A DNA stretch of 14,466 nucleotides from Candidatus Woesearchaeota archaeon (GCA_018302725.1 JAGVZJ010000013.1:1-14466); one strand, 5' to 3'; numbered from the stretch's first letter, positions 1 to 7,930 are shown. The notes: generated by a model not told the origin, from the letters alone. Program-made: numbers and translations.

Positions 1-3000
1 CCAACAACTTCCCACCTTCCTTCTAATCCTCCTTCACCAGGATTACTTACACTACAGACTCTCACAATACCTCCAGTAACATCTCCAAAGCTTGTAGGGC
101 TGGCAATTCCTTTTATTGTTGGTCCGGAATTGTCTTCAGGAACACATTGTTCTTTTGTGTTGATATTTTTGGTTAACTCGCTCTCAATCGCTTTATCAGT
201 TATATATTGAACTCCTAAACTAGTTGAAGCCCTTCCAAATCCACAGGTTTCTTTGCCGTTTATCTCAACGCAAATTTCATTATACCCGCTTCTTCCAACA
301 AAATCAATATTCTTGCTTACAAAATCTCCTGCAGGAACAAATCCCCTTCCTCTTCCACCAGCTCTCTCAGTAACATAAGCTACATTGCCTAGAGTATCTT
401 TAAGATAAACACTATATCTAATATCAGTAGCTCTTCCAGCATAAATATGATAGAACACACTATATCTTGACTGCTCATCCACATTGCTTAATATACCCTC
501 AGCAACATTTAGCCTTGTATCACCAGCACTGCTTGCCCAAGAGTATTCATCAAAGAATGCAGTAAATTGAGGAGGGCTCTCTGGAGTTATAACCTGGTCT
601 ATTAATTTCCCAATTCCAGGGGCTTTTCCAGCATATATGTTCTTACAGATTTCCGTTCCCACCTGCCCTAATGACCTAGCTTCATAAGCAGATAGTGAAG
701 CAGTAGAGTATTCATTAAGGAAGAATTTTGCAGAATCACTTACCTGACCAATTTTCTTGCTAAACTGACTAGGTGTATATTCCCCTCCTCCATCAGCATT
801 TTCGAAAAGCTTTCCTTGTACAACATTAAGCACACCAAGAGTTCCGGTTATTGAAACAGCCTCTCTCCATATATTCTCACAGATAAATACACTTTTTACT
901 TTATCACAAATCCCAACATTTTCTCCATTTGCTTTTGAAGTCTGCAAACATTCTTCATACCCTTGGAACACACTTCTTATTCCTTCTAATCCTGACTGCA
1001 ATCCAGGCAGACAAACAGGAGGTATCACATTAGTTCCTCCAGCAAAATTAGAGTTTGGCATTCCCAAGACTAATGAACCAATTATTCCTGTCTCAGGTAC
1101 ATTATCAACATACCACTTCCCTCCCAGATTAAATCTTGAAGCAGGGCACATAACAGGATCACAAACATTAAACAATACTTTACAATCCCCAATCCCCATC
1201 ACATCTGTACAATGCAATTCATTGACCGCATTTAGAGCTTTAGATCTCGCATGACTGCATATGAAATTTGTTGTTTTATAATCTCCCTGTCTACAGAACC
1301 CTGCTCTATTAACTGCTTGTTTTAATTCCTGTTCCTTTCTCGTGTCTAGCTTAACAACGCTGTCTGATCTTATTATCACATCATCACTATCGCACAAAAT
1401 TCCATTAGGTCCGACATTTCTCTCATCAACAGTCTTAGGAGTCCCATCTTCAAAATATTCTAGCACTCTTACATAATTTCCATTTCCTGTAGGAACACAA
1501 AAAGGCCTTCCATTATCATAGTACTCTGCAACTCCTGCTCTAGCATAGGTATTCCTTATTCTCTCTCCGTAATAATTTTCTGTATTTGAATAGTAATACT
1601 TATCCCCGCTCTGGTATACAGTCTTACCATCCTCTGTAATCACTAATTTGTTATCTTCTCCTCTTAACTCAGTCACCTGAAGAATTTTATTTCCAGTAGA
1701 ATCAAATGCCTCTCCATTTACAAATGTAATAGGCCCAGCATTGAACTGACCCACCTTTATTTGTACTGGTTCTACATTCTGCGATAATTCATTTAGTTTA
1801 ACTTCAAATGCTTCTCTTTTTAATCTTTCGTTAGTATTATCACTAGCAGCAACTTGATCTGAAAAAGCTTTAGCTTTATTTACATTTAATTTTGTTTCAT
1901 CAACATTATCCTTCTTAGCCTCGTACCTCTCTTCTAATTTTGCTAAGTAATCAGATTCCATTTTGTATTCAACAGAATCTGCATTAAGTTCATCAAGATT
2001 AGTTTGTGAATCTGCTATCTGCAGTCTTAATAGTTCAAGTTCTCTGACCTCTTCTGCAGGAACCAGAATATCATCATTTTCACTAAACCTGTACTCGCTA
2101 TACTTAGTGTTATAATTAGAATTCATATAATCATTAGAGTCTTTAATATTCACTACTTCTTCCTTTGCTCTTTTCTCAATGTATTCCTTGTTAGCTATCA
2201 CACACTCATCATAATTACTGTAAGTCTTGCCAGCCCCGCTATTTTGTATGCAGTGTTGACCAAATCCACTATTCCCATCTACTCCTCTTAATACTAAGTT
2301 CTTAGCCTCTAAAAAGTCGCTATTCCCCCAATTCTTCAAGGTTAAAAACGCAAAAGTTCCAAGGCAGATAGCTCTCCAAGTTTTAACAATTTTGTCTAGT
2401 TTATTGATAATGTCATCAAGTTTTTCAATAACTTTTTTGGTATTTTCTATCTGCTTGTCTATCTGTTCTGTACTAAACTGGATAGACCTTCTTTCTATAG
2501 GAATCTTAACATCAACTACACTTCTGCTAATGGCTCTTCCGCTTCCTGGCAGGATTGTAATATATGCTTGTTTCTTACTATCTACTCTTAATATCTGTAC
2601 AACAGCCGAATCTTCTTTTCCAGTTTGTAAAGTCTCAACCTCATCTAAACTAATAGTTTCTGTCCTCCCTCCCACTGTAGGATCACTAGTAAACACCTGC
2701 TTTACTGTAATTCTCCTGGATGTAATAGAATCTACAATCCAATTAAAATCCCTATTAGCATCATCTTTTCCACCAATTACTAGACTCCCTGCTTTAAGGG
2801 TTTTTTCCTCATTGTTAACACTCAATGTAACAGTAGGTTGCTCTTGTAAGTTTATGCCCCTAACAGATTTAAGGATAACATTTACATTCTCATCTTCAAG
2901 GTAGATCTTGGCATTTCTTACATCTGCTTTTTCTCCAATCTCTTTTTCTAATCCCTCTTTTCTTTCTAATGCTTTCCCTAAAAATATTCCCTCTGTAACC

Positions 3001-4865
3001 AACCCATAAACCGATATAGCCTCCCTTTTATAGAGCAAATTATTTTCTCCGAGCCCTTCATAAGCTTGGCCTAAATAAAAGTGAGCATCACTTAAATCTT
3101 GCCCGATCAATCCCTTATTAATTGCTTCATTAATTTCTTCTATAGACTTACAATACAATCTTGTACTTGATTGGTTCAAGGCATGATTATCATCAAACTG
3201 GACACCATCACAAACATTTTCATCTAATAAAGTTTCAGTACTCACAAAAGCAGTTGCAGCCTCTTCAGTTAAAGGATAAACTTTTAAAACAGATTTAGCA
3301 GCTTCTCCAGCTGTCTTCTTTCCATCATTATCAAAATCTTTAATTGGTACATTTTGGTTATATCCCTCACTTCCTTTTTCAAATAATACATAACTATCCT
3401 CCCTCCCTATTGCTCTCCCAGGCAATAAAACCGCCATATAAACATCCTGTAAACTATTTTGTCTAATTTTTCCCTTGTATGTCTCAAAATATTTTTTAAC
3501 CAAATCAAGCTGTTGCACAGCAGACATACTTTCCAATTGAGCAGATGTAGTTTCAACAGTTTTCATGCCTGTATTTGGACAAAATTGAATCAAGCCAAAA
3601 CATCCAAGAGAATTTTCTGCTTTATGATTAAATCCAGACTCAAAAGCCATAACAGCCATTAAATGATTTGGATTAATGCCTAGATCCTTAGATATCTGCT
3701 CAACTTCAGTAACAAATTCTTGTCCAAAGCTATTTTGATAAGTTTTGTATCCAACACTGTCCACATCTACCTCATTTTCTGATGTTTTTTGTTCTTCTTG
3801 AGTTTTAGAATAATAAATAATCCTTAAAGTCTTTCTCTGACCCTCGCCATTAACAATAACCACCTCATCATACCTTGTTTTTTTCCCCTTTGTAATCTCA
3901 TTATGTTTTATAGTCTCAACTTTCCAGTCACTCCCAGGATAAAGCCTCTGCCCTTCTACTAGCTCATAAATATCTCCGTTTACCTCAATCTTAGCTGTAT
4001 TTCTAGGCAGCGCAACATCATTTAACCTAACTCTAAAAAAACTATTCTCAACAGGTCCAAAATCTTGTAGTCTTATAGGAGAACTCTCTTCTCCTTTATT
4101 AAGTGTAAATGTCCTCAATCTTCTTAACCTGCCATCATAAACACTAACTGTAGCACTATCATCATTTATTCTATCCACTCTTACATATCCATTTCTTGCC
4201 CAAAATGAATCTTTTTCAGAGCTATCTTTCCACATAGTTTCATCAACATTTTCAATTAACCTCAAATCCTGTGCACCAAATCCCCCAAAATTACTTTCCA
4301 AATCAAATCTTATATCCATGCTTATCTCTGCATCTATCACAAGCCCTCCTCCAGCACTTACTTCAACGCCATTCAAATCAGTTGAAAATACAGTATTATT
4401 AAAACCAGTCAATTCTCTCTCATCATTAATTTTTCTTAACTGCAATATTAAATACCCCATATCGAAGAATCTTCCAGTTTCATCTACAACATAGTGTCTA
4501 TCTCTTGGTTTGACATATATAACATTTGAAACTAGGTTACTTGTACTTTTTTTGCTTGTTATACTGACTTTTTCTATTTCCGGAATTCCAAACAAAGGAG
4601 ATAATTTTAGAGAGTCTTCTCCCAACGCTAAACTTCCCAAGGTAGCTCCTTTCAAATAAACATAAACAGGCACATTTTGCTCTTCCAAGATATTAGTAGG
4701 CACTACTGTAGGTTCAATTCTATCAACATTAACAATTATAGATTCACCTGTCTCTTCTTCTCCACTTGAATAAATTGGAATGTCAATATTAGAAAATTGA
4801 GCACTAACAAGGCTAGTACTCAATACCAAAATTATGCAAAAAATTGATATTAGCTTTCTTATCAT
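1..4865 (-). CDS. Giant secreted protein with lytic transglycosylase (SLT/lysozyme-like) domain, 3' end outside window
   Basis: The frame is open for 1621 codons from ATG at 4865 to the left edge, so the protein is incomplete. Residues 1-22 form a Sec-type signal peptide (basic MIRK, hydrophobic core, VSA before Q23). Residues about 380-530 match a transglycosylase of the SLT/lysozyme superfamily: AFESGF with predicted catalytic Glu409, then GLIQFCPNTG at 424-433, VYMAVLLP at 475-482, and an EF-hand-like loop at 510-521 (D510, D512, D514, G515, E521). A TPR-like helix pair lies near 590-625, predicted coiled coils near 785-822 and 930-1010, and a Cys cluster at 1219, 1228, 1235 and 1240 with more Cys to about 1329, suggesting disulfides outside the cell. 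The start overlaps the upstream stop (ATGA), and a GGAG lies 5 nt before it. Such enzymes cleave peptidoglycan glycan strands. The actual substrate here is unknown; most of the protein beyond the enzyme domain I cannot name. Confidence 0.85.
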   Translation of the reverse strand, partial: MIRKLISIFCIILVLSTSLVSAQFSNIDIPIYSSGEEETGESIIVNVDRIEPTVVPTNILEEQNVPVYVYLKGATLGSLALGEDSLKLSPLFGIPEIEKVSITSKKSTSNLVSNVIYVKPRDRHYVVDETGRFFDMGYLILQLRKINDERELTGFNNTVFSTDLNGVEVSAGGGLVIDAEISMDIRFDLESNFGGFGAQDLRLIENVDETMWKDSSEKDSFWARNGYVRVDRINDDSATVSVYDGRLRRLRTFTLNKGEESSPIRLQDFGPVENSFFRVRLNDVALPRNTAKIEVNGDIYELVEGQRLYPGSDWKVETIKHNEITKGKKTRYDEVVIVNGEGQRKTLRIIYYSKTQEEQKTSENEVDVDSVGYKTYQNSFGQEFVTEVEQISKDLGINPNHLMAVMAFESGFNHKAENSLGCFGLIQFCPNTGMKTVETTSAQLESMSAVQQLDLVKKYFETYKGKIRQNSLQDVYMAVLLPGRAIGREDSYVLFEKGSEGYNQNVPIKDFDNDGKKTAGEAAKSVLKVYPLTEEAATAFVSTETLLDENVCDGVQFDDNHALNQSSTRLYCKSIEEINEAINKGLIGQDLSDAHFYLGQAYEGLGENNLLYKREAISVYGLVTEGIFLGKALERKEGLEKEIGEKADVRNAKIYLEDENVNVILKSVRGINLQEQPTVTLSVNNEEKTLKAGSLVIGGKDDANRDFNWIVDSITSRRITVKQVFTSDPTVGGRTETISLDEVETLQTGKEDSAVVQILRVDSKKQAYITILPGSGRAISRSVVDVKIPIERRSIQFSTEQIDKQIENTKKVIEKLDDIINKLDKIVKTWRAICLGTFAFLTLKNWGNSDFLEAKNLVLRGVDGNSGFGQHCIQNSGAGKTYSNYDECVIANKEYIEKRAKEEVVNIKDSNDYMNSNYNTKYSEYRFSENDDILVPAEEVRELELLRLQIADSQTNLDELNADSVEYKMESDYLAKLEERYEAKKDNVDETKLNVNKAKAFSDQVAASDNTNERLKREAFEVKLNELSQNVEPVQIKVGQFNAGPITFVNGEAFDSTGNKILQVTELRGEDNKLVITEDGKTVYQSGDKYYYSNTENYYGERIRNTYARAGVAEYYDNGRPFCVPTGNGNYVRVLEYFEDGTPKTVDERNVGPNGILCDSDDVIIRSDSVVKLDTRKEQELKQAVNRAGFCRQGDYKTTNFICSHARSKALNAVNELHCTDVMGIGDCKVLFNVCDPVMCPASRFNLGGKWYVDNVPETGIIGSLVLGMPNSNFAGGTNVIPPVCLPGLQSGLEGIRSVFQGYEECLQTSKANGENVGICDKVKSVFICENIWREAVSITGTLGVLNVVQGKLFENADGGGEYTPSQFSKKIGQVSDSAKFFLNEYSTASLSAYEARSLGQVGTEICKNIYAGKAPGIGKLIDQVITPESPPQFTAFFDEYSWASSAGDTRLNVAEGILSNVDEQSRYSVFYHIYAGRATDIRYSVYLKDTLGNVAYVTERAGGRGRGFVPAGDFVSKNIDFVGRSGYNEICVEINGKETCGFGRASTSLGVQYITDKAIESELTKNINTKEQCVPEDNSGPTIKGIASPTSFGDVTGGIVRVCSVSNPGEGGLEGRWEVV

Positions 4866-6781
4866 ACAAACTCCGGCAATCTAAAATTTTCGTTTAGATG
4901 ATTATTCTCAATGCTATCATATCCATTAATCAGATCATTCTGTGATAAAGGAGTATCTTGAACAATCGCATAGACCACTAATTCATTGTCTTCGGCAAGT
5001 TCACCTCTGTCTAAACCCAATTCAAAGTTATTTCCTCCAATTAAGACATTGTTCAATGTTAGACTTCCCAACTTCTCTGTAACACATTTCTCGCCAACAA
5101 ATAAGCTTCCAAAAACCCCCAACCCCGAAGGTCTGTAGCATCTCTCTATCTCCTGCTCAGGAATGGTTATTTCTCCATTTTTTAATACATTTACACTAAC
5201 AGTATAATGCCCATCTCTCAGTTCAAGAATTTTAGATTCTGGATAATTAGCATAAGTGCTATAACCATTCTCCTCTGTAAACTCAAGGTTAGCAGTCTCC
5301 CCCTGGACATCCCTAATAATTCCTGTTTTTTTGTCTATAACCTTAACTTTAATTCTTTGAGGGTACAAAGGTTCTAGGGTAATGGAAACACTTGCTGCTG
5401 AATTAGTGTCTAATAAAACTTCCGCCTTGTCATATCCTTCTTTTTCAGCAGTTATCTTTCCATTTAAGCATTGAGGGAATGCTTCATCCAGCCCCCCATT
5501 GACAGTGCTTCCGATATCACACACAGAATTAAAGCAGTTAAATGAAACCTGGGCATTGTCCAATGGAGAAAGAACAACTCCCTCAATTCCAACGACACTT
5601 ACATCTACATTATGATTCCTGACTTTGCATACATCAAAATCATCTTCTTCAATTAAATCAAATTCAATAATATTCTTCCTTGGCTGGTTATTGTCTACTA
5701 CAACCATAAATGCGTATTGGAATATATCTCCATCTTCTTCCAAAGTAACAAGCACAGGATAAGCCACATCATAAACAAAATGATAGCTGTTTAAACATAC
5801 AAAACTAGATAGGTACTTCAACGGGCCTTTCCTTTCTATAATGCTCTCTCCCTCCATTATCTCTCCTTCATCGGGAATAATCCCAATTTCAAAAGGCCAC
5901 TCCTTGGAGTATCTGAAATTGACATTAGCAGTGCTCCCAACACCAAGGCTGTAATATCTCTCAGTCTTAAAAGTTCCGACATTTTGAACATTTGTTTCTA
6001 CTATTTTCTTAAAATCACTTTCAACCTGGCTTCTCCTCCAGGTTTTTTTATCACAGGTAAACTCAACATTGCTTCCAGGAATCTCATCATAAAGCCCGAT
6101 CATGTCTATTGTCATTTCTTCAAAAAATAGCTTTTCATTTTCTTTCTCCAATATTCCCCTTCCCAAAGAGTAAAGCTTCCCCAGCTTTGTGTCTAATACG
6201 ACCGAAAATTTGTTTAAATTTGAGGTTATGCCCCCAGATGTAATTTCCAAAGGACTCTCTACATTAATCAATACCCTATCCTCTTTGATGTCTACATTAA
6301 TCTTGCTAGTTGAACTATAGCTTACATCATATTGGTCAAACAAAGCAAGATCCTCATAACAAGAAGCAATATTTCTCATGATGTACTCACCAATCTCTCT
6401 CTCCATATCTTGTTCAGAAGGAACAGATAACGTATTGATTCCATTAGGAGTCCTATAAAACCAGTAATTAACATTCAATGCTCCGTTTCCAAATAGGTCT
6501 AAGCTATTTCCAAATTTGACTAAAGGGTTCACAATTACCTCTTCCTCAATATTTACATTGCCGCCCTGTAGACCTATTAAATCAACACCCTCTCTGGCTA
6601 CATCTAAAATACAAGAATCAATAAAATTTTTTGCAGGGATTAGTTCTGGTCTTATATCTAAATCTCTCCCCGACTCCTTAAGTATAGTATTCCCAACAAT
6701 ATAAAAAGATAGCCCCACTACTATTATTATCACAACGCCTATTAAAATGTAAATGCTCACCTGGCCTCTTTTTTTAAACAT
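4862..6781 (-). CDS. Membrane-anchored cell-surface protein with pilin-like N-terminus and carboxypeptidase-regulatory-like domains
   Basis: 639 residues. The N-terminus MFKKRGQVSIYILIG followed by a hydrophobic helix to about residue 30 resembles an archaeal class III (type IV prepilin) signal, with the likely peptidase site between Gly6 and Gln7. The usual QxSxE pattern reads QVSIY, so the +5 Glu is replaced by Tyr, and the protein may instead be a simple N-terminal anchor. The rest is extracellular and mostly beta-rich; residues about 396-470 (including KEGYDKAEV and a terminal ITLEP) look like a carboxypeptidase-regulatory-like/PEGA sandwich, with a second sandwich after 471. Paired cysteines suggest disulfides. 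It starts 2 nt after the small gene upstream, with GGGAG 7 nt before ATG, and its TGA overlaps the start of the transglycosylase gene, so the two are probably translated together and may act at the same surface. I recognise the general type, common in DPANN genomes, but not a function. Confidence 0.8.
   Translation of the reverse strand: MFKKRGQVSIYILIGVVIIIVVGLSFYIVGNTILKESGRDLDIRPELIPAKNFIDSCILDVAREGVDLIGLQGGNVNIEEEVIVNPLVKFGNSLDLFGNGALNVNYWFYRTPNGINTLSVPSEQDMEREIGEYIMRNIASCYEDLALFDQYDVSYSSTSKINVDIKEDRVLINVESPLEITSGGITSNLNKFSVVLDTKLGKLYSLGRGILEKENEKLFFEEMTIDMIGLYDEIPGSNVEFTCDKKTWRRSQVESDFKKIVETNVQNVGTFKTERYYSLGVGSTANVNFRYSKEWPFEIGIIPDEGEIMEGESIIERKGPLKYLSSFVCLNSYHFVYDVAYPVLVTLEEDGDIFQYAFMVVVDNNQPRKNIIEFDLIEEDDFDVCKVRNHNVDVSVVGIEGVVLSPLDNAQVSFNCFNSVCDIGSTVNGGLDEAFPQCLNGKITAEKEGYDKAEVLLDTNSAASVSITLEPLYPQRIKVKVIDKKTGIIRDVQGETANLEFTEENGYSTYANYPESKILELRDGHYTVSVNVLKNGEITIPEQEIERCYRPSGLGVFGSLFVGEKCVTEKLGSLTLNNVLIGGNNFELGLDRGELAEDNELVVYAIVQDTPLSQNDLINGYDSIENNHLNENFRLPEFV
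4871..4874 (-). promoter_or_regulatory. Shine-Dalgarno for the transglycosylase gene
   Basis: GGAG (minus strand) lies 5 nt before the ATG at 4865, inside the end of the 639-residue gene. It supports this start and re-initiation at the ATGA overlap. Confidence 0.6.
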
Positions 6782-6783
6782 GC

Positions 6784-6906
6784 CTAATCTCCCTTAACCT
6801 TCTTCTTCACAAGTTCCATAATCTCAGTATTTATATCTTTCTTTAAGCTAGATTTAAATTTTTGCCAAAGTTTCTCGTCCTCAATAAGAAGAAGGTACTT
6901 TTTCAT
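6784..6906 (-). CDS. 40-residue ribbon-helix-helix-like small protein, first gene of the surface operon
   Basis: A 40-codon frame reads MKKYLLLIEDEKLWQKF..., ending VKKKVKGD, with TAG 2 nt before the ATG of the 639-residue gene. A short hydrophobic strand (residues 2-8), a helix (9-21) and a second helix (25-38) give the strand-helix-helix order and length of a ribbon-helix-helix (Arc/CopG-type) DNA-binding protein. That fold call rests on pattern only. Its ATG lies about 29 nt from the centre of a TATA box, which suits a leaderless or nearly leaderless mRNA, and the promoter region carries repeated dyads it could bind. Tight spacing, a GGGAG for the next gene inside its own 3' end, and a sensible amphipathic composition argue that it is real. 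It could also be a structural mini-protein with no DNA binding. Confidence 0.6.
   Translation of the reverse strand: MKKYLLLIEDEKLWQKFKSSLKKDINTEIMELVKKKVKGD
6789..6793 (-). promoter_or_regulatory. Shine-Dalgarno for the 639-residue surface protein
   Basis: GGGAG on the minus strand sits 7 nt before the ATG at 6781, within the last codons of the 40-residue gene. Internal operon genes here have such sites while first genes lack them, which fits leaderless first cistrons. Confidence 0.6.
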
Positions 6907-6920
6907 CAAAAATAGGTAGA

Positions 6921-6976
6921 TTTAGTTAGTATATAAATATTTCTTAGTTACTTAGTAAGTTACTTAGTTAGTAAGG
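6921..6976. repeat. TTAGTTA/ACTTAGTAAG repeat cluster around the operon promoter
   Basis: About 56 nt hold repeated TTAGTTAGTA and TTACTTAGT units. ACTTAGTAAGT at 6950-6960 is a perfect odd-length palindrome around its central G, and a second related dyad, CTTA-gttag-TAAG, lies at 6963-6975. They lie upstream of and next to the TATA box at 6931-6940 on the minus strand and run into the stop codon of the preceding gene. Placement suggests an operator, but low-complexity AT sequence is an alternative. Confidence 0.5.
6931..6940 (-). promoter_or_regulatory. TATA box of the surface operon
   Basis: ATATTTATAT on the minus strand is centred about 29 nt upstream of ATG at 6906, the expected archaeal TATA position for transcription starting at or just before the start codon. 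It is embedded in TTAGT/ACTTAGT-type repeats. Confidence 0.6.
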
Positions 6977-7741
6977 AAAAGTCTTGAATATCTTAATGTA
7001 GGAATAGAGAGTAACAGCCCATTTTATCATGCTCATGTTTGTTTCATAGGCCTTATCTATACCTTCTTTTATTGCTAAAACATTCATAAGAATCCTGTCA
7101 GAATAGGCCAGTTTCCCGGTAGGTATTCTTTTTTTTATTATAAAAAAAGGGGTTTTATTCATTTCCTCTTCTAACTTTATATGGAAAATAAACCCATTTT
7201 CTAACATCTTTTTTAAATCCTTTATCCTTTCAACATGAGCTTCTCCTATCAAATCATTGTGCCTAAAAGCCATCTCTTTGTTTCTTAATATCTTCATAAA
7301 GAGTAGATTTAATTTGTTGTTAAAGTTGATTTTTTCTTCATGTGTTTTTAATCTGCGTAGAGTATTAAAGATATTTGCAGCTTCTCCAATAAAACTATCC
7401 TGCCATTCAGTTATTTCTTTAGAGAAAGCTATATTATTTCTCAGAGGAGTAGAGACTTCCTCTAACATTTTCCACGCTCTATTAAGGTTTATTGCTTCAA
7501 AATCAGAGTCATTCTTCCCCAAAAGGCTTCTTATCTCTAAAATAGTAGGATTAACAAGAGAAAGGGATTTCTCCATTATATCAGTATCCGCCTTGTAAAC
7601 AAAAAAAGGTGAAAAATGCTCCTTTACTCTTTCATTAGACACAGGAAACGCAATATTCCGCTTAATCTCTCTAATAATAGGAACGCTTTCTATATCCACT
7701 GTTTTAGGGCTTAACTGACTTAGCCCATGTATGTAGATCAT
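6968..7741 (-). CDS. Uncharacterised helical protein, 257 residues
   Basis: I do not recognise this protein. It starts MIYIHGLSQLSPKTV, has no signal peptide or obvious membrane segment, and is predicted mostly alpha-helical with many Lys and Glu residues, suggesting a soluble cytoplasmic protein. The helical middle (about 55-180) has a regular hydrophobic pattern; the C-terminus (TLYSYIKIFKTFPY) is hydrophobic and aromatic. A TATA-like TATATTTAA is centred about 31 nt upstream of the ATG, and GGAG lies 12 nt upstream, so the ATG at 7741 is reasonable. The gene lies between tRNA-Val and the surface operon on the same strand but has its own promoter and a 61-nt gap before the next gene, so no shared function can be inferred. 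A lineage-specific gene is likely. Confidence 0.7.
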   Translation of the reverse strand: MIYIHGLSQLSPKTVDIESVPIIREIKRNIAFPVSNERVKEHFSPFFVYKADTDIMEKSLSLVNPTILEIRSLLGKNDSDFEAINLNRAWKMLEEVSTPLRNNIAFSKEITEWQDSFIGEAANIFNTLRRLKTHEEKINFNNKLNLLFMKILRNKEMAFRHNDLIGEAHVERIKDLKKMLENGFIFHIKLEEEMNKTPFFIIKKRIPTGKLAYSDRILMNVLAIKEGIDKAYETNMSMIKWAVTLYSYIKIFKTFPY

Positions 7742-7767
7742 AAGTCATAACTCCAGTAAGAATGAAC

Positions 7768-7776
7768 TTAAATATA
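7768..7776 (-). promoter_or_regulatory. TATA box for the 257-residue gene
   Basis: TATATTTAA on the minus strand, centred about 31 nt upstream of ATG 7741 and just downstream of the 3' end of tRNA-Val. Confidence 0.45.
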
Positions 7777-7789
7777 TTTCTAAAATGAG

Positions 7790-7891
7790 TGGGTCCGGCA
7801 GGACTTGAACCTGCGATCTCATCCACGTCAAGGATGTGTCATAGCCATTTTCCATTCTGCAAAAAATGCATGAATTCTAGACCACGGACCC
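7790..7891 (-). tRNA. tRNA-Val(GAC) with a 25-28 nt insertion (probable intron) in the D-loop
   Basis: The acceptor GGGTCCG (7891-7885) pairs perfectly with CGGACCC (7797-7791); discriminator A at 7790; no encoded CCA. The T-arm GCAGG-TTCAAGT-CCTGC and anticodon arm CATCC-TTGACGT-GGATG are perfect, giving anticodon GAC at 7829-7827, which reads GTC/GTT valine codons. The gene is 102 nt; without the extra 28 nt at 7876-7849 it is a normal 74-nt tRNA with D-arm GTCTAG-ATGGCTATGAC. The extra piece lies in the D-loop, and its borders form a near-canonical bulge-helix-bulge (see the separate intron entry). The anticodon loop has no intron. Identity is firm; splicing of the insert is inferred. Confidence 0.9.
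7849..7876 (-). other. Candidate D-loop tRNA intron with bulge-helix-bulge
   Basis: On the minus strand: outer helix TAG (7879-7877) with CTA (7844-7842); bulge AAT (7876-7874); central 4-bp helix TCAT (7873-7870) with ATGG (7848-7845), one G-U pair; bulge AAA (7851-7849); inner helix CATT (7868-7865) with AATG (7856-7853) after a G-G mismatch; 8-nt loop. Symmetric cuts in the two 3-nt bulges remove 25 nt; removing 28 nt gives the most standard D-loop. A competing hairpin pairs TGCA with TGCA and ATTC with GAAT. Confidence 0.6.
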
Positions 7892-7915
7892 ATAAAACTA
7901 ATGGTGTGCTAAACT

Positions 7916-7923
7916 CTTTTAAG
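7916..7923 (-). promoter_or_regulatory. TATA box for tRNA-Val
   Basis: CTTAAAAG on the minus strand, centred about 29 nt upstream of the tRNA-Val 5' end. Confidence 0.4.
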
Positions 7924-7930
7924 TTTTTTC

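Noticed and set aside
2392..2904. A 170-codon plus-strand frame inside the giant gene
   Set aside because: It lies antisense to an unbroken 1621-codon frame with recognisable domains. Its Ser/Leu-rich composition is what the complement of Lys/Glu codons gives, and it has no promoter.
6921..6976. Repeat cluster as a CRISPR or transposon end
   Set aside because: Units are only 8-13 nt and imperfect, with no spacers, no transposase and no target duplication.
7790..7891. tRNA-Val as a pseudogene broken by an insertion
   Set aside because: All stems are perfect, there is no sign of decay, and the insert borders form a bulge-helix-bulge, so a spliced intron is more likely.
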